Source: Tardiphaga sp. P9-11
Lineage (GTDB): Bacteria > Pseudomonadota > Alphaproteobacteria > Rhizobiales > Xanthobacteraceae
Direction: 5' to 3'
Length of the DNA: 64,000 bases
Assembly (NCBI RefSeq): GCF_008329525.1
Contig: NZ_NPKQ01000001.1
Location: 1,300,261 to 1,364,260, forward strand
Position numbers and translations under genes: made by a program. A model generated the notes under the pieces. That model searched no databases and was not told the origin of the DNA. It was given only the letters and a program-made list of their open reading frames with translations. Shown piece after piece: positions 63,574 through 64,000 of the stretch; the stretch's first letter is position 1; the number at the start of each line of letters is the position of its first letter.

Positions 63574-64000
63574 GAGTACCTTTGAGCTGCTCGCAGCCGA
63601 CCCGCGGATGGGTATTTCGCGCGCCAGATTTGCCTAACCCATGACTGCGATAAATTATCGATTTTGAGAGCGGTGCTTCTGATTTTCAAAAGTGCCAAAT
63701 TGCGCGGTAGCCAAGGAGCACTTTTGCCGGTGAATTCTCGTTGTAAATTAAGAAGCCAATGGAAATATGCCGGGGTCGCTGGTTGTTCGCGCGCAAGTGC
63801 CGCCGATCATCTTTCCATCTGACCGATCGATGTAAACGGCAGAGCCGGTGGCTCGACGACCGCTTATGGCGCAAATGTATGGACCGGCTGCTGATCGCAA
63901 GTGAGATTATGCTTAGATAGCGGAAGTCGCTGATATGTATCCGGCCTGTTGATCGGCTCGCGGGCCGTGGCCTTGATGGGGATACGCACGCGCCTTTGGC
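63574..64000. other. Island DNA with no recognisable gene
   Basis: About 430 bases to the window end without a credible frame, RNA gene or clear repeat. Base composition is somewhat more AT-rich than the core. It continues the degenerate island beyond the window. Confidence 0.5.

Noticed and set aside
63686..63874. 62-codon minus-strand frame at the right edge
   Set aside because: Arg/His-rich start, no motif, inside degenerate island DNA.

Overview
The window reads as alphaproteobacterial chromosome, most likely family Nitrobacteraceae (Bradyrhizobium, Rhodopseudomonas, Tardiphaga or a near relative). The reasons are the GC-rich coding bias, a CcrM-type GANTC methyltransferase, a large stock of acyl-CoA and aromatic-type catabolic genes, LysR regulators and Liv-type ABC transporters, and rhizobial intergenic palindromes. 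Assignment below family level is not possible from sequence reading alone.

Layout. 1-2034: an AT-richer left edge with a gene cut by the window start (2-640), terminator hairpins, a 37-residue membrane peptide (852-965), a small winged-helix-like protein, and a gene-free stretch carrying perfect TTGACA/TATAAT hexamers followed by a run of hairpins (candidate new structured RNA, about 1557-1760). 2035-13247: dsbA-like, DUF721, mutY, a flavin monooxygenase, a two-gene split PAS plus chemotaxis receptor, two LysR genes, GST and DUF6506 genes, and ccrM, with a broken piece of a second CcrM-like C-terminus at 10702-10797. 13488-26029: mostly core functions (zinc metallopeptidase, moaB, radical SAM protein, rnhB, GT-C transferase, uracil-DNA glycosylase, ETF-ubiquinone oxidoreductase, TPR protein, ispE). 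26046-36999: a catabolic block with SDR, tartrate/malate-type dehydrogenase, D-2-hydroxyacid dehydrogenase, M20 carbamoylase-like hydrolase, a LysR gene divergent from a DUF1445 hydro-lyase, and a complete Liv-type ABC transporter. 37021-40809: a tetronate module (otnC divergent from ltnD-otnI-otnK). 41267-45662: RND efflux permease and adaptor. 45727-56251: acyl-CoA and ketone degradation genes (thioesterase, thiolase, nitronate monooxygenase, Baeyer-Villiger monooxygenase, SDR, two enoyl-CoA hydratases, phosphotransferase, DUF6285, acyl-CoA dehydrogenase), with a 43-bp intergenic repeat on both sides of one gene pair. 56261-62053: housekeeping genes (HAD phosphatase, NUDIX, SRAP/YedK, acetyltransferase, FAD-linked dehydrogenase, tsaC). 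62147-64000: tRNA-Pro(CGG) followed by a decayed tyrosine integrase joined to a truncated flavin reductase, the edge of a degenerate genomic island.

How the parts work together. The Liv-type transporter and its neighbours look like an uptake-plus-degradation unit for a small amino- or carbamoyl-type acid. The otn genes can take a four-carbon sugar acid to dihydroxyacetone phosphate. The 45.7-56.3 kb block supplies oxygenation, CoA-ester oxidation and thiolysis; its electrons could enter the quinone pool through the ETF-ubiquinone oxidoreductase at 21355. The strongest candidates for undescribed biology are the hairpin-rich RNA at 1557-1760, the orphan CcrM/RAMA fragment at 10702, the transporter ATPase with a non-standard ABC signature at 35577, and the chimeric integrase/flavin reductase junction near 63290.
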